64,000 nucleotides of DNA from positions 69,651,001-69,715,000 of the forward strand of contig NC_088922.1 in assembly GCF_038396675.1 (NCBI RefSeq), read 5' to 3'. The stretch's first letter is position 1. Each line of letters starts with the position of its first letter. Made by a program: the position numbers and the translations under genes. This document shows positions 1 through 10,692 of this stretch, one piece after another. Source of the DNA: Hydra vulgaris (Eukaryota > Cnidaria > Hydrozoa > Anthoathecata > Hydridae). The notes beneath the pieces were generated by a model, which saw only the letters and a program-made list of their open reading frames with translations, did not search any database and was not told the origin of the DNA.

Positions 1-28
1 ATTAATTATTTTTTCTTATTTTGCTCAG

Positions 29-111
29 TGAATAACTTGAAATCTTAATTTTTTTAAAATAACTTGAAATCTTAATTTTTTTGAATAACTTGAAATCTTA
101 ATTTTTTTAAA
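29..111. repeat. Short tandem repeat, about 27 bp x 3
   Basis: Three near-identical copies of a unit built around ATAACTTGAAATCTTAA followed by a T-run. They lie in the intron upstream of the TBCEL exon. No coding meaning is seen. Confidence 0.85.
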
Positions 112-267
112 AATGATTTATTTAAATAACTAAATTTTTTTTTTAAAAGTGTAAATTAACTAAAAAGTCATTTTAGTAGATATAATGCGTGTAATTGTTT
201 TAGAAAAGTTTTTTTTTACTGTCTATTTATATATATTCTTTTAATTTTTCAAGTTTTAAATTTTCAG

Positions 268-1126
268 TCTAGAAGAACTTCATCTCAGCTTAAATGAATA
301 TGAAACAGTCCCGATTATTGACCAGCAGTTTAAAAATATCAAATCTTTACATTTTTCAAGTAATAATATCAAGTCATGGTATCATGTGCAAAATCTTGCT
401 CATATTTTCACATCTTTAACAAAACTAATTTTATCAGAAAATGATATTGACTCAGTTTCTAGTGTTGGAGATGAATTTCCATATCTTGAGTATTTAAGTC
501 TGTCAAACACTCAGATAAATGATTGGAATTCACTTGATAATCTTCGCACGTTTTCAAAACTTAAAGAAATTCGACTTAATAGTATTCCACTTCTGAATGG
601 TTTTAAAAAAGAGAAAGAACGTGTTTTTTTGCTAATGAACTGGTTACCTCATGTTTTCAAAATAAACGGCAGCATACTTAATGAATCAGAACGTGATGAT
701 GCAGAAAGATACTTTATTAGGTACTACAAAGATAAGGTAGAAAAACCTTCAAGGTATCATGAGATAGTTAAGTTGCGCGGTGATCTCTGTGATCTTGCGG
801 ATGTCAAATTGGGAAAAAGGGACATTGTTTCTCTTTTAATTACTGGTGATGTGGAGCAAAGTTTTGAAGTAGAGTTTGACACATTAACTCTAACTAGAGA
901 TGTTTATAAAACTGTTTCTCAGATATGTAATTTAAACCTAAAACAATTTCGTTTATTGCTAAAAGAAAAAGAAAATAATAAAATTTATGATTCTGATAAA
1001 AAATATGAGTACATGTCTATTCCAAATGTTACTGTTATGTTTCCAAGAGAAGGAAGATATTTATATATGTATCATCCGAAAAATGGCGATGAAATTGAAC
1101 TGCAACGGTTAGACTTTGAAAATTGA
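268..1126 (+). CDS. TBCEL: Terminal coding exon of tubulin-specific chaperone cofactor E-like protein
   Basis: This is the last exon of a tubulin-cofactor-E-like protein, a cytosolic LRR protein that destabilises tubulin in the family. The frame opens right after a TTTTCAG acceptor (AG at 266-267). The first base completes a codon, and about 285 residues follow to a TGA. Leucine-rich repeats come first (LEELHLSLN, LTKLILSENDI, LEYLSLSNTQI), then the LRR cap around LLNGFKKEKERVFLLMNWLP. Next is the TBCEL-type signature ESERDDAERYFIRYY, then SRYHEIVKLRG, and a C-terminal ubiquitin-like region. The ERYFIRYY/RYHE block matches TBCEL rather than TBCE. The start lies in upstream exons outside the window, so the GTG near 386 is not a start. 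AATAAA follows at 1247. Confidence 0.88.
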
Positions 1127-1246
1127 AAAGTTCAAAAATATTGTGTTTTCTTTTGAAATCTTTTTTTTCTAAACTTTATATTAATATATAAATTTATTTT
1201 CATGTAAATATTTTTGCAACTGCTCTTTAATATTTTCGTGTTTTTT

Positions 1247-1252
1247 AATAAA
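1247..1252 (+). promoter_or_regulatory. Polyadenylation signal AATAAA of TBCEL
   Basis: AATAAA lies about 120 nt after the TBCEL stop codon, which is a normal 3' UTR distance. A CT-rich stretch (about 1265-1315) follows. Nothing else is seen up to the SINE at 1580. Confidence 0.6.
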
Positions 1253-1579
1253 GATGGCATTAGTCATCTCTCTCTTTCTCTCTGTATTCAAGATAGTCTC
1301 TCTAGGTAATCTCTCTCGGAAGTCGCTAGATAGTCTAGTTGTAGTGTAGCCTAGTTGTAAACTTAATGTGTTAACATTACTATATATTTATGGTTCACAC
1401 ACGCGCGCTGACACTTTTTGTTTAAAAGTTATTACGCCTCTAAACTCAGTATTTTGAAAGTAATATAAATAAGCATTTCGCAATTAAATGTCACCCCTCC
1501 TGTGCATATAAAGGTGTTAACTTTCCAGCAGGCAAGGGAAAATATAGCCTAAGAATTTTTAAAATCTCTTAAAAACTAT

Positions 1580-1824
1580 CTTTTTTTTTTTTTTTTTTTT
1601 TGTTACTTCACCTCCCCAAGACCGATAAGGCCACTGCAGATGAGGAGAGGTTATAACTCTCTTAACTTTATAATTCCGAAACACGTTTCTTTTTCACGCG
1701 CACAACTTGTTTCTCTGCTGCGCGGAGAAACAAGTTGAGCGCGGTACTACCAGGGACGTGGTGGGGATTGAACTCGGAACCACTCGCTCATAGAGCAAGC
1801 GCTCTACCACGACACCACTACCGC
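1580..1824 (-). mobile_element. tRNA-derived SINE, nearly full length
   Basis: Read on the minus strand, the head is tRNA-like, with an A box (TGGTAGAGCGCTTGC) and a B box (GAGTTCAATCCC). A body follows with CTCAACTTGTTTCTC and GAGGTGAAGTAAC, ending in a poly(A) seen here as the T-run at about 1581-1601. Related copies occur at 14545, 19955, 50866 and 55008, so this is a dispersed family transcribed by RNA polymerase III and mobilised by a LINE. It is not a functional tRNA gene because the acceptor stem does not close. Confidence 0.85.
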
Positions 1825-1825
1825 A

Positions 1826-3105
1826 TATTTAAGCACAGAATCAGGAGTTAGAAGAAATAAAATTACAATCAAAAAGAAGTAATAATTTAATACTCTCTGT
1901 ATAATGTAGAAAGACTTATTTTTCAAAATTTTACTAGAAAAGTAAAACACCTAAATAAATGAGTTAGGTAAGAAAATTACAAATATCAATTTATGAGTTA
2001 ATTAAACTAATATTAATTTACAAAAATCTCATTAATGTTTTAAACAAACTTTAAAATTAATGCAATCACCGCAATTTTCAATGCATTCCCTCAGTTATGA
2101 CAAATACCGGTATTCTTGATTCTGGTCGCCGTGGTGGGGAAGGGGGTGTCTCTGGGTACTTTGTATCCGGGCGCACGAATAGAAGGGGCATATCATAGCC
2201 AGAATTATTTATTTTTTTATAAGGCATTAAAAGTATATAAAATTTCTGTTTATATAAGTTAAATTTTTGCGCTTTGACAATCGATATTCTTATATTGTAA
2301 TAATTACTAGCTTATATTATTGTAGTTTATTTATTTCAATTAAGGCAAAAAATAATTCATCTTGGATTTGAGTTAAGGATTAACACTTTATAACTTTAAA
2401 TTGACTTTATATTTTTATTAAACTTCTGGGTTAGACGCCCAAAACTTATATCTTTTTTCCGACTCCCTCTCCCGTCCCCCTTCTTATTGCTTATAAGTTT
2501 TAATTTAGAAACTCTTAGACGAAATATACACAAGTATCATGGGGGGAAGGGGCGGTTGGAGGACGTTTATTAATTTTTACTTGTTGAAAACGTTGTCAAC
2601 AAAAAAACAATAGCACAAAACTTAATGCAAAAAAATTCAAAAAAATATATATCAGCCACTAATAAGAATAAGAACTTAATTGTAATTTTGTGTAATTTTG
2701 AAAGTAAGTAATTAAGTGTAATTTTGAAACTTAAGTGTAATTTTGAAAGTTCGACGAAAATTTTCGATTTGTCAAAATTAATAAACGTTTATTTCATTTC
2801 AAACGTTTATTTCACCATAATTTAAAAATCATGTGAGCACACTCGGTGTAGATAAGGTCATTTTAAAAAAATTCTAATGTCTGTATGATATTTTGTTGAC
2901 TACGACATAATTCTGTTAAAAGATCACGTCTGTGAATTATGAAAAGACGAAATAAATTAAAATGATAAATTTTGCGGTATCATAAAATATATATGTTTGT
3001 AATGAAAAAACTCAGACCGAAGTTCGTTTTTTTAATACAAGTCTTTTTAAAATCACAATCGATTATCCAAATTTGAGTAAGATTTTAAATAAATTTGTAT
3101 ATTAA
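1826..3105. other. No gene recognised
   Basis: AT-rich sequence with no convincing open frame. It contains an imperfect tandem repeat of TGTAATTTTGAAAGT-type units (about 2678-2750) and two short GC-richer patches (about 2130-2180 and 2460-2560). It is otherwise unassigned. Confidence 0.5.
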
Positions 3106-3318
3106 CTATATATAGTAAATATATAATAATGTTGAGTTTTTCTGAGTAGAATTAACTTCTGTGTAAATGGCAACTCCGCCGCCCCTATTGTCTTTGTCTT
3201 TGCAATGCGGTTGGTAGCTGGGTATTATAACGTCTAATAAATCTGTGAACCAAGTTGCCGTAAAAAATATGACGTGTGGCCAACTAGATTTAGGCAGAGC
3301 AGATAGTCTGGTCAACAA
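3106..3318 (-). pseudogene. Non-LTR retrotransposon endonuclease fragment
   Basis: The minus-strand frame reads like part of an APE-type endonuclease domain. ATWFTDLLD-like and IIPSYQPHCKD are followed by NRGGGVAIYTE, the glycine-rich strand typical of CR1/Jockey/L2 endonucleases. Only about 70 codons remain, with no start and no flanking endonuclease motifs. It lies head-to-head with the plus-strand RT fragment at 3610, so the two may be pieces of one rearranged element. Confidence 0.65.
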
Positions 3319-3539
3319 CTTTTGGCGTTTGTCATTATTGAGTGAGCATGGATTATTTGCCCAGTAGCGTAGTTGGTTAGGTAGAACGGTGGAAGCGTTG
3401 GGCTGGATCGGTTTTATTTTTGCTTTAGTTATAGGATGTCTAGATGGCAGTGGAAATTTCTAAGTCACGAGTGGCTGTGCGGCTAGCGTTGTCAGACTGG
3501 GCTCTGGCTGGAGATGCAAACACATTGCACTGATTGGAT

Positions 3540-3588
3540 GTTGATTCGAAGACATTGATACATATATGCTCAATGTCTCTGAATCAAC
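3540..3588. repeat. Local inverted repeat (19-bp arms)
   Basis: Arms 3540-3558 and 3570-3588 (GTTGATTC..GACATTGA and its complement, two mismatches) flank an 11-nt loop. This is one of several short hairpins in the window. Confidence 0.8.
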
Positions 3589-3609
3589 GGATGTGGCAGT
3601 ATATGCTCA

Positions 3610-4095
3610 TTGTTAAATAACTATTTTCATTCAGCTTTTGTTTTGGAGCCCAGATGTCCAATGCCAGCTTTTGAAAGTTGTGCTGAAGCAATTTTTGTTG
3701 TCAACCCAGCAAGTTTTTCTATCGATGCAGTACAAAAGTGCCTCACCACCTTGATTAAAGAAAGTCAACCAGCTGCAACGGCTTACACCATTAATTCCTC
3801 GTAAACGTGCAGCTACCTTTGCCAAACCTCTTTTGCTTATCTATAAGTGCTCGTTCGCAACTGGTGTAGTTCCCGATTTGTGGAGAAAATCAAATAAAAC
3901 GCCAATTTTCAAAAAGGGGACAAAGCTATTTGCATCAGACCACCGGACTATCTCGCTCACATCCATTCCATTCAAAATAATAGAAAGTATTTTTCAAACA
4001 ATAATAATAAAACACTGTGTTGCTAATAGTTTAATTACTCTAAAACAGCATGGCTTTGTTCATCGCAAGGGTTGCGTCTTAAACCTGCTAGAAAC
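3610..4095 (+). pseudogene. Non-LTR retrotransposon reverse transcriptase, N-terminal part
   Basis: The frame begins with LNNYFHSAFV, the usual start of the pre-RT segment of CR1/Jockey-type elements. After a frameshift near 3800 it continues with KCSFATGVVPDLWRKSN, TPIFKKG, ISLTSIPFKIIES and LKQHGFVHRKG (cf. family GVVPxxWKxAxVTPIFKKG, RPISLTS, QHGFRKG). The catalytic palm with the (F/Y)ADD box is missing. It is a dead 5'-palm remnant that would have copied LINE RNA at a nicked target. Confidence 0.8.
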
Positions 4096-4290
4096 TCGAG
4101 ACAACAAAAAAAGTTAAAAAAAAATTACTACTCAAAACTTCTTAATAAATTTAAAAGTAACTCCCAACGCACTTGGGAAATAATAAAAAAAATCACTGGA
4201 AAACAAAAATCATGCTCAAACTCCGTACCACAAATCATTAAAGTTGATAACAAAAGCATATATGAGCCTTTTTTATATATATATATATTT
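4085..4290 (+). pseudogene. Non-LTR retrotransposon linker fragment (between endonuclease and RT)
   Basis: It contains KKNYYSKLLNKF, SQRTWEIIKKITGK and a run toward IKVDNKSIYEP. This resembles the K..YY..L......K..W..I..L.G region that joins the endonuclease and RT in CR1/L2-like elements. It overlaps the end of the preceding RT fragment in another frame and comes after it, so it belongs to a different insertion. The RT tail at 5128 could be its distal part, split by the Penelope fragment and the (TA)n array. Confidence 0.6.
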
Positions 4291-4462
4291 TGCTGTTCAT
4301 ACAATAATATAAAAAAATTGTTCCTTAAAAAAAAAGAATATATATATATATATATATTTAAACAACTTTAAAAAGTATTCTACACAATAGAGTGCTCAAT
4401 GTTCTTAAAAGAACAGAGCAATTATATTAGTAGTAGAAAATCACTTAACAAAAATTTTTTCC

Positions 4463-4503
4463 ATTTAACACTGTGTTTCATCAACAAAGATTCATCAGAA
4501 ATT
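4463..4503 (-). ncRNA. Hammerhead ribozyme motif (Penelope type), core intact
   Basis: Minus strand: CTGATGA, a 3-bp stem II (ATC/GAT, loop TTTGTT), GAAAC, then ACA-CAG-TGT forming a 3-bp stem III, with T at the cleavage position. Stem I can pair AAAT with ATTT just before CTGATGA. This matches the minimal short-stem-III hammerheads described in Penelope-like retroelements. Confidence 0.6.
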
Positions 4504-4540
4504 TCTTATGAATCTTTGTTGATGAAACACAGTGTTAAAT
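4497..4540 (+). ncRNA. Hammerhead motif, core mutated
   Basis: This is the mirror copy of the minus-strand motif. The core reads CTTATGA instead of CTGATGA, a change of an invariant G. Stem II, GAAAC and the ACA/TGT stem III are unchanged, so it is probably inactive. Confidence 0.5.
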
Positions 4541-4575
4541 GGAAAAAATTTTTGTTAAGTGATTTTCTACTACTA

Positions 4576-4707
<132 letters not shown>

Positions 4708-5127
4708 CCACACAGGGGCTCAATAATATAATAATAATAAAGATATGGATGACCAGAGTCACCACAATCTTTTCATAGAGCCCATGTGAGAGCTTTAACA
4801 AGTGCTTAGAAAATAAAGTTATTATAAAAAAATAAAAAAAATAAAAATAAAAACTTCGTCAAAAAAAAAAAAGGAAAAAAAACAATAAGAGAAATAAATT
4901 CCTTTGAATATATCAAAAAAATTAGGTTAAAAAGCAATAGTTTATATTAAAAAACGATAGTGTATATGCTAATTTTCAAAGCTGTCATTTGATTTCAAAA
5001 TTTCTCTTTTTATATAAAACTTAAATGAATTTACTGTTTTCATCGTATTGATGTGGTTATTTTTAAAACTGTTCCATATCTTAGGCCCTCGATATGTTAT
5101 ACTATATTCTTTGTATTTAGTTTTTAT

Positions 5128-5636
5128 TGATCAAGTTGAAATAAAAAGAGATTTGGTAACAAAATTTCTAGGTATTTTTCTTGACGAGAACATCAGACGA
5201 AAACAACATATTAATTACATTTGCGCTTAAGTGTCTAAAAGTATTGGAATCTTATACAAGGCCAGAATATACTTAAATAAAAAAAGCTTAACACGACTTT
5301 ATTACTCATTTGTTCACAGTTATATAAGTTATGCAATTATTGCCTGGGGTAGTACGGGCAAAAGTAAGTTGAAACGTCTTTACTACTGTCAGAAACACTA
5401 TGTGTTTAATCAATTTTGCAGATCGATTCTCACAAATATTTTTCATGGAAATGAGAATACTCAATTTAGGGTAAGGTTATTAATCCAATATTGTACCACT
5501 TTCTTGATTTTAAATACTTTACAACTTCGCAAATATTTTATGATTTTAGATTTAAGGGATTTAAAGAACTGATTAAAATGAATGGTTTTTGTAAAACCAG
5601 CACTTGGAAATATTCTTATATAACATAACATAACAC
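5128..5636 (+). pseudogene. Non-LTR retrotransposon RT C-terminal part with 3' tail
   Basis: The frame FLGIFLDENIRRKQHINYI, a stop at 5228, then SKSIGILYKARIYLNKKSL, RLYYSFVHSYISYAIIAWG and LYYCQKHY is the thumb/connector of CR1/L2-like RTs. The region ends in an (ATAAC)n microsatellite tail at about 5619-5635, typical of these elements. Internal stops make it a pseudogene. Confidence 0.8.
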
Positions 5637-5690
5637 CTAACTGCCCATAATTTAATGAAATGAAGATTTTTATTTAATAAACTCTATGCA

Positions 5691-5914
5691 ACTTGAATTT
5701 TTTTTTCTTCTGGAAAATGCCAACTACAGGTATCACCAAATATGGTGATACCTGTTTAAAGGCAGGTATTTAAGATAGTTATTTTTAATACTTGCCTTCC
5801 TCCTCTATTCTAATCCTAGCTAGCCCATTGGTTAGCATACAATTTAAATAAAAATTGTACCATTTTTGGTGATACCTGTTTTTAGCATTTTCCAGAAGAA
5901 AAAAAAATTCAAGT
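5691..5914. mobile_element. MITE-like element with about 45-bp terminal inverted repeats
   Basis: The left end (ACTTGAATTTTTTTTC, TTCTGGAAAATGC, CAGGTATCACCAAA) is mirrored at the right end with small indels. The interior of about 130 bp has no frame. No target duplication is obvious, so the superfamily is undetermined. An extra internal hairpin (GGTATCACC..GGTGATACC) lies near 5735-5755. Confidence 0.7.
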
Positions 5915-6480
5915 AATGTAAAACAATATATACTATATCTGTTTTAAAAACAATTACAGTTGAGTCATTTGCATATACATTTTTATGCTCCACATCCCTT
6001 TTAAAGGTTGGTTTAGAAATTCCGTATTTTAAACAAACGGCATTTAATCCGATATCACTATTACAATAAGCAAAAATAGTTTATTCAGTATCCTCTTCTC
6101 TCTATGATCTATATCTCGGTTTTGACATTTCAAATTTTATTTTTAAAGGGAATTTGTTAAACTTTCCACGCATTTTTTAGCAGTCAAAATGGTAGCTTTG
6201 GTACAATTGAGGATCTGCCTTGAGGTACAATTTACGCAGCTAATCTGACATTCGGTTAATTAAAAAATTTGACAACTAATAATTAGGCATTTTAAACTCT
6301 AGGTAGTTATTTCGAATTTAGATAAATTATGCTTCAACATAAATACACTGAGCAAATCATATTTTCTACTTTCTTTAGTGAAATACACTTAGCCATATAC
6401 CCCTAAAATAAGAAATCTTCAATAACAAACCAACTAGAGCTTTTTTTTCTTTTTTTGTTTGTTTTGTTTTTTATTACAAT
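5915..6480. other. No gene recognised
   Basis: AT-rich sequence without a supported feature. Confidence 0.45.
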
Positions 6481-7140
6481 GTTTAAGATACAAATACAAA
6501 TATACAAAAGAAAAATACAAGTGAAGATATTGTAAAAATAAATAAATAAAAAATAAATCAAAGAAGACCATTAGGTCTTGTCACAGAGAACCGCTTATGA
6601 AGAACTTGAAATTTAAAATTTATACAAAGTATAAAAATCGTTATACAAATAAATGAAATCGTTAAGATTAAAAATCCTTTTACAACTAGAAAATATAAAT
6701 AAACAAAAAATATACAAGTATTTGATTCAATAAATAAAAAGAGAGCGGACACTCGAGGGAGACCATTTAGTCTTCATCGAGAACCGCTCGTAAATTTAAA
6801 AATCTCATAAAAATCAAATGCAAACATAAATGGTCAAGTGTATAAAACACAAGAAAAATTTAAGTGCATTCATATACATATTCAGTTACATCACTGCATA
6901 AAAAATAAACAAGTAAATTATTCGATGTTTAAAAATACAAAAATATATCATTAGTAGACAAAATGATTTCTTTAAACTTTTTTTTGAATGAGAGGTAACT
7001 CCATTCCAATGAAAAGCCAAAATGTTTTAAAACTATTTTATTCCAAAAAGAAGCTCCACGAAATGAAATGCTTGATTTTCTAAAATTTGTTTGAAAAAAT
7101 GATTGACGATTTAAATAATTATTTCTTTAGTTGTATTTAT
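6480..7140 (-). pseudogene. Non-LTR retrotransposon 3' end
   Basis: On the minus strand a frame at about 7130-6950 reads NRQSFFQTNFRKSS, FRGASFWNKIVLKHFG and EWSYLSFKKKFKEIIL. This is the far C-terminal RT region (family GxxxWNxLP...FKxxLKxxLL). It is followed by an AT-rich 3' UTR. The UTR holds a direct repeat of ACCATT(A/T)(A/G)GTCTT..GAGAACCGCT at about 6568-6595 and 6758-6790. Only the 3' end is present, as expected for 5'-truncated LINE copies. Confidence 0.65.
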
Positions 7141-7319
7141 TTTTATCTTTTAAGGTATATAAGTTATGAAAAGAAACTAGAAAGAATATTGTGTACCACA
7201 TATCTGGAATCGGATTGTTTTACCAATTTTTGATTTGTCGATTACTTTTTCAGTCTTCAAAAATAAATTAAAAAATTTCATTCTCTCAATTGAAAAAATT
7301 TTTGAATACTTTTGATAAC

Positions 7320-8095
7320 AATCTTCATTAACTGCCGGACAGCATCACTCATCATATGAAACTGTATGCTGATAAAAATAAATTTATTGGCATAATTAAG
7401 AACGAGTCATTACTTAGGATAGCATCACTCTTCAAGCTGACATTGACAGAGCAGTTGAATGGTCATATATTTGGCTCATGCATTTCAACATTGAGAAATG
7501 CAAAGTAATGCATGTTTACTGCGCATGTAACAAGTCGACGCGCGAATACTTAATGACCAACGTTGACAGCACGCGTTGTTTTTGACACAAAGACTGTAGT
7601 CGAATGAGACCTAGGTGTGTTGGTCTCCAATAACCTCAACGTCAGACCACAAGTAGAGTCAGTCGCATCAATAGCAGGTAGAATGTTTTGGCAATTCAAA
7701 ACAACATTTCGCATTCGCTTTCTTATTTATGGAGCACATTTTATCTCATTTACATTCGCACCCTCCTTGGGTTTGCTGTGCAAGTCTGGTTGCCGCATTT
7801 AAAGTCCAACATTGCTATCCTCGAGCAACTCCAAGATCGAGCAACATCGAGCATCAAACATCTATTAAACGCTTGTCCTATGAAAGTTGACTCCAACAGC
7901 TTGGTCAAACAATACTTGAAGAACGCCTTTGAAAGAGCAGACTTTATCAAGCATTTTAAAGGCGTTAACTCGAACTTTTCAGTTTTTTATTCCCGCAAAA
8001 ATATTCAAACGGTAAAGTCAAGTATATTTTGAGAGGGAATAACCAAAAATACAACGCCATCTTGTACGAAATTGTGAAAGATTCAAAGACAGCAT
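7320..8095 (+). pseudogene. Non-LTR retrotransposon RT fragment (palm to thumb)
   Basis: Reading through frameshifts, the stretch gives LYADKNKFIG (catalytic YADD changed to YADK), WSYIWLMHFNIEKCKVMH, DLGVLVSNNLNVRPQVESV, IRTLLGFAVQVWLPHLKSN and LEQLQDRATSSIKHL. These are RT palm-3' and thumb motifs in the right order. The change of the second catalytic aspartate and several frame breaks show it is dead. It differs from the Jockey-like family in the right half of the window. Confidence 0.8.
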
Positions 8096-8174
8096 AACAA
8101 AGTAGCTTTTAGAGACAAAATTGCTGCTTTGTCTGTAGCTTCTGTGTTTTTATCTTCGTCAACTTTTTTAATAT

Positions 8175-8360
8175 AAAACTAATTAAATTAATGAAAGTTA
8201 ATTAAATTAACGGAAATTAATGGAAAAATATCGGTCCGTTAAAAATTTTTAACGGAAATTTTCCGTTATTTTCGTGCGTTAAAATATTTCTACGTAACGG
8301 ACGTTAACTTTAACGGACGGATTTACCAAACGGAAAAATCAAACGTCCATGCTTAGTCTG
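8175..8360. repeat. Cluster of palindromic TAACGG/CCGTTA words
   Basis: Repeated TAACGG, CCGTTA and CGTTAA words occur in both orientations (for example 8231-8275 and 8283-8330). They could be the subterminal region of a DNA transposon. No matching far end was found. Confidence 0.4.
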
Positions 8361-8439
8361 ATGCGTACAAAAGAATAGAAGCAGTTATACTTCAGAAGAA
8401 TCCTCAACTTCTTTATATTTATTTATAATTTTATACATC

Positions 8440-8870
8440 AAAGTTATAGAAAAAGTATTTCCCAGGAAGTTGGGAATTGGTTTAATTATTTATGTAATAA
8501 CTGTAGTAATTTTGCAACCAGGAATTTGCATTAACTACATTACAAAAGATTAAAAAACCATGAGAAAAAATCAAAAGAGTTTGGATAACTTTTGTCTGGT
8601 CATTTATTTTTATAATTTTTTAAAAGGTACTTATTTTCATGTTTGCATTTAGAAATTAATTCAGATTTTCTGTTTAGTAATTTTTCTTGATCCAAATGAA
8701 TAATAATTTCAAATTTTTCTTGTAAACATAGTATGCATTTTTATGGAAATGTTATTATAGGCAAGCGTAGTTTTTAGAACAGACCAGTTTAATTTAAAGT
8801 TAATACATTTTTCTTTTAGTTGTTGCCAAATATTTTTGACAGAATAATCTCTTTTGAGTATTTTGAATAA
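8440..8870 (-). pseudogene. Penelope-like element, 3' coding end and UTR remnant
   Basis: This stretch is colinear with 47030-47430: the same TTGCAACCAGGAA, TTTTTCTTGTAAACATAGTA and ACCAGTTTAATTTAAA landmarks occur in order. On the minus strand it corresponds to the C-terminal part of a GIY-YIG endonuclease of a Penelope-like element (compare 47180-47467) and its downstream UTR. The reading frame is broken by indels. No hammerhead was found at its ends. Confidence 0.6.
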
Positions 8871-9129
8871 ACATAAAGTTTACGTAAAGAGCATAAAAAC
8901 ATAAAGTAAACATAAGGAATAAACATACATAATGTGGCTTAATGTGGAAAAATTTCCACATTAAGCAGCTTTTTCCATCCAAAAGCTTTATGTTCATAAA
9001 ATCCAACCAGGCTATAAAATGTTACTCACAAATCCTTCACATACAGTAAAAAAAAGTTAAATGAATAATATCATAGTTTCTTCCTAATCGCACTAGAATT
9101 AATATTAATACTTCTTAATTAATATGACA

Positions 9130-9225
9130 GTTGAATTTAACCCTTTTAGACAAGTCAGTCGGTAAATGTAGACCCTTTAGATAAGTCAGTCGGCAAATGT
9201 TAACCCTAATGCTAACCCTAAATTT
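9130..9225. repeat. Tandem duplication, about 32 bp x 2
   Basis: CCCTTT(T)AGA(C/T)AAGTCAGTC and the following GG(T/C)AAATGT are repeated side by side. A short (C)TAACCCTAA run follows. Confidence 0.7.
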
Positions 9226-9234
9226 AAGAATAAC

Positions 9235-9480
9235 TTGCTGCCAAAAGTATTTTCTGATATTTTTACATCGGCTTTTTCACAAAAATGCAATCTTTGGTCA
9301 AATACCAACCATAACTATCACTTGAGCAGAGTAAAATCATAATTGTCAAAATTCTCAGTTATTAGCCAAGGCCCGCCATTATGGAACCAATTGAATAATA
9401 GCAATATAAAAAATTTGAACTTTCTCTTTTAAACAACAAATGAAACTGCATCTCTTTAATTTCTGACATATATGTAAGTA
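9235..9480 (+). pseudogene. Non-LTR retrotransposon 3' fragment
   Basis: A short frame with FSVISQGPPLWNQLNNSNIKN resembles the conserved GPxLWNxLP motif near the C terminus of LINE RTs. One frameshift precedes a FKxxLxLxLF-like end. A TATG/TGTG simple repeat follows to about 9530. Because of its length, family assignment is not possible. Confidence 0.5.
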
Positions 9481-9645
9481 TGTTTGTATATGTGTGTGTG
9501 TTTATGTGTATATGTATGTATGCATATATGAGTTTTTTATTCTTTACGTAGTATTTTTCAGAAAAAATACTTTACTTTAAAATTTATTAAGCCATGTGGG
9601 CTATATATTTTATTGTAAAGGGTCTATATGAAAACTCTCTCTCTC

Positions 9646-9648
<3 letters not shown>

Positions 9649-9727
<79 letters not shown>

Positions 9728-9733
9728 GAGATA
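9649..9733. repeat. (TA)n array
   Basis: About 80 bp of TA dinucleotides preceded by a (CT)n run. Confidence 0.95.
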
Positions 9734-9735
9734 GA

Positions 9736-10504
9736 TATATGGATAGTTACGCAAACAATTTCCTTTGGACTATTATTTCTAACAATCGTTCAGAATAGCA
9801 ATTAGCGATTGCGGATAAGTAACTCCATTTGGAAAATGATTGCTAAAGTAATCATTAAGAGACTGATTCCGCACGAGAAATTCTTATTCTAAATTTACTT
9901 TTCCCACTTCTACCCACATTTGTCCCTCTTCACCTTAATGGCATGGTTTCTCTAAAAGCAAAAATTTATATACTTAGTTATAATTGGCTGGAAATCTAAG
10001 GGGATTGAATCGGTGCCTAAAAAGGTTTATTTGTAAAAACTTGTTTGGTTCAGTTTATTCATCAAATACAAAAGATATTGTAATCACCCTAAAAAAAATT
10101 TATGTGTCCCACCTCTTCCCGTTCTCCCCTGCACAAAAATGGTATCTTTAAATAAAGTCAAAACTAGATATTTCTATGCATTGTTTTTCAAACAAAAATA
10201 GAATGGATTTTTAGCTAACAAATTTTTCTTTATGAATACAAAATTTCATTATTTTAGCATCAAAATTTTGCACCACGGGTTTATTCATGCGTGACGAGAA
10301 TATTTTAAAAACGCAAAAAATTTAATAGTATTTTAATTAGATTTAAGCCGCTAATTACTGCATATAAATTTAAGCTCATAATAGGTGCTCATATTACCCT
10401 AATCTACTCTATCTTTAAAAAGATAAAGGAAAATGGAACAAAGCCGAACAAAATGGACTTCAATGAATCCAAAATGTCAATGAATCATTAAATTTTTTAA
10501 TGAC
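9736..10504. other. No gene recognised
   Basis: AT-rich sequence with no supported frame or repeat. It may include the decayed 5' part of the gypsy remnant that follows. Confidence 0.4.
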
Positions 10505-10692
10505 TGGTTTAAAAAATCTGGCTCAGATTTGTGACATGTGAATTCAAGATGGTCTCATATTATACAAAATTCCTGAAGGAATCAAATCAGACAAATTCCA
10601 AAATAATCTTATTCGAAAAGATTTAACTTTAACAAAAGCAATTAGCATATGCAGAGCTGAAGAAAATGCAAATGTAGAAAAGAAATCAATTA
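10505..10692 (+). pseudogene. Ty3/gypsy-type Gag fragment (left piece)
   Basis: The frame reads LAQICDM, stop, IQDGLILYKIPEGIKSD, KFQNNLIRKDLTLTKAISI and CRAEENANVEKK. This fits the C-terminal capsid region of gypsy Gag (family pattern: L..IC.f....lirD.iv.Gi.d..lq..Ll....LTL..ai.icra.E). One stop is visible. The reading resumes after the pogo element at 14322. Confidence 0.6.

Noticed and set aside
386..388. GTG at 386 as a start codon of an LRR protein
   Set aside because: The same frame continues upstream with LRR sequence to a splice acceptor at 267, so this is the interior of an exon.
1741..1812. Real tRNA gene on the minus strand
   Set aside because: A and B boxes are present but the acceptor stem does not pair, and the body and poly(A) tail recur elsewhere. 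It is a SINE.
3361..3400. tRNA-like A box (AGTAGCGTAGTTGGTTAG) on the plus strand
   Set aside because: No B box at a suitable distance and no repeated body found. Too weak to call.
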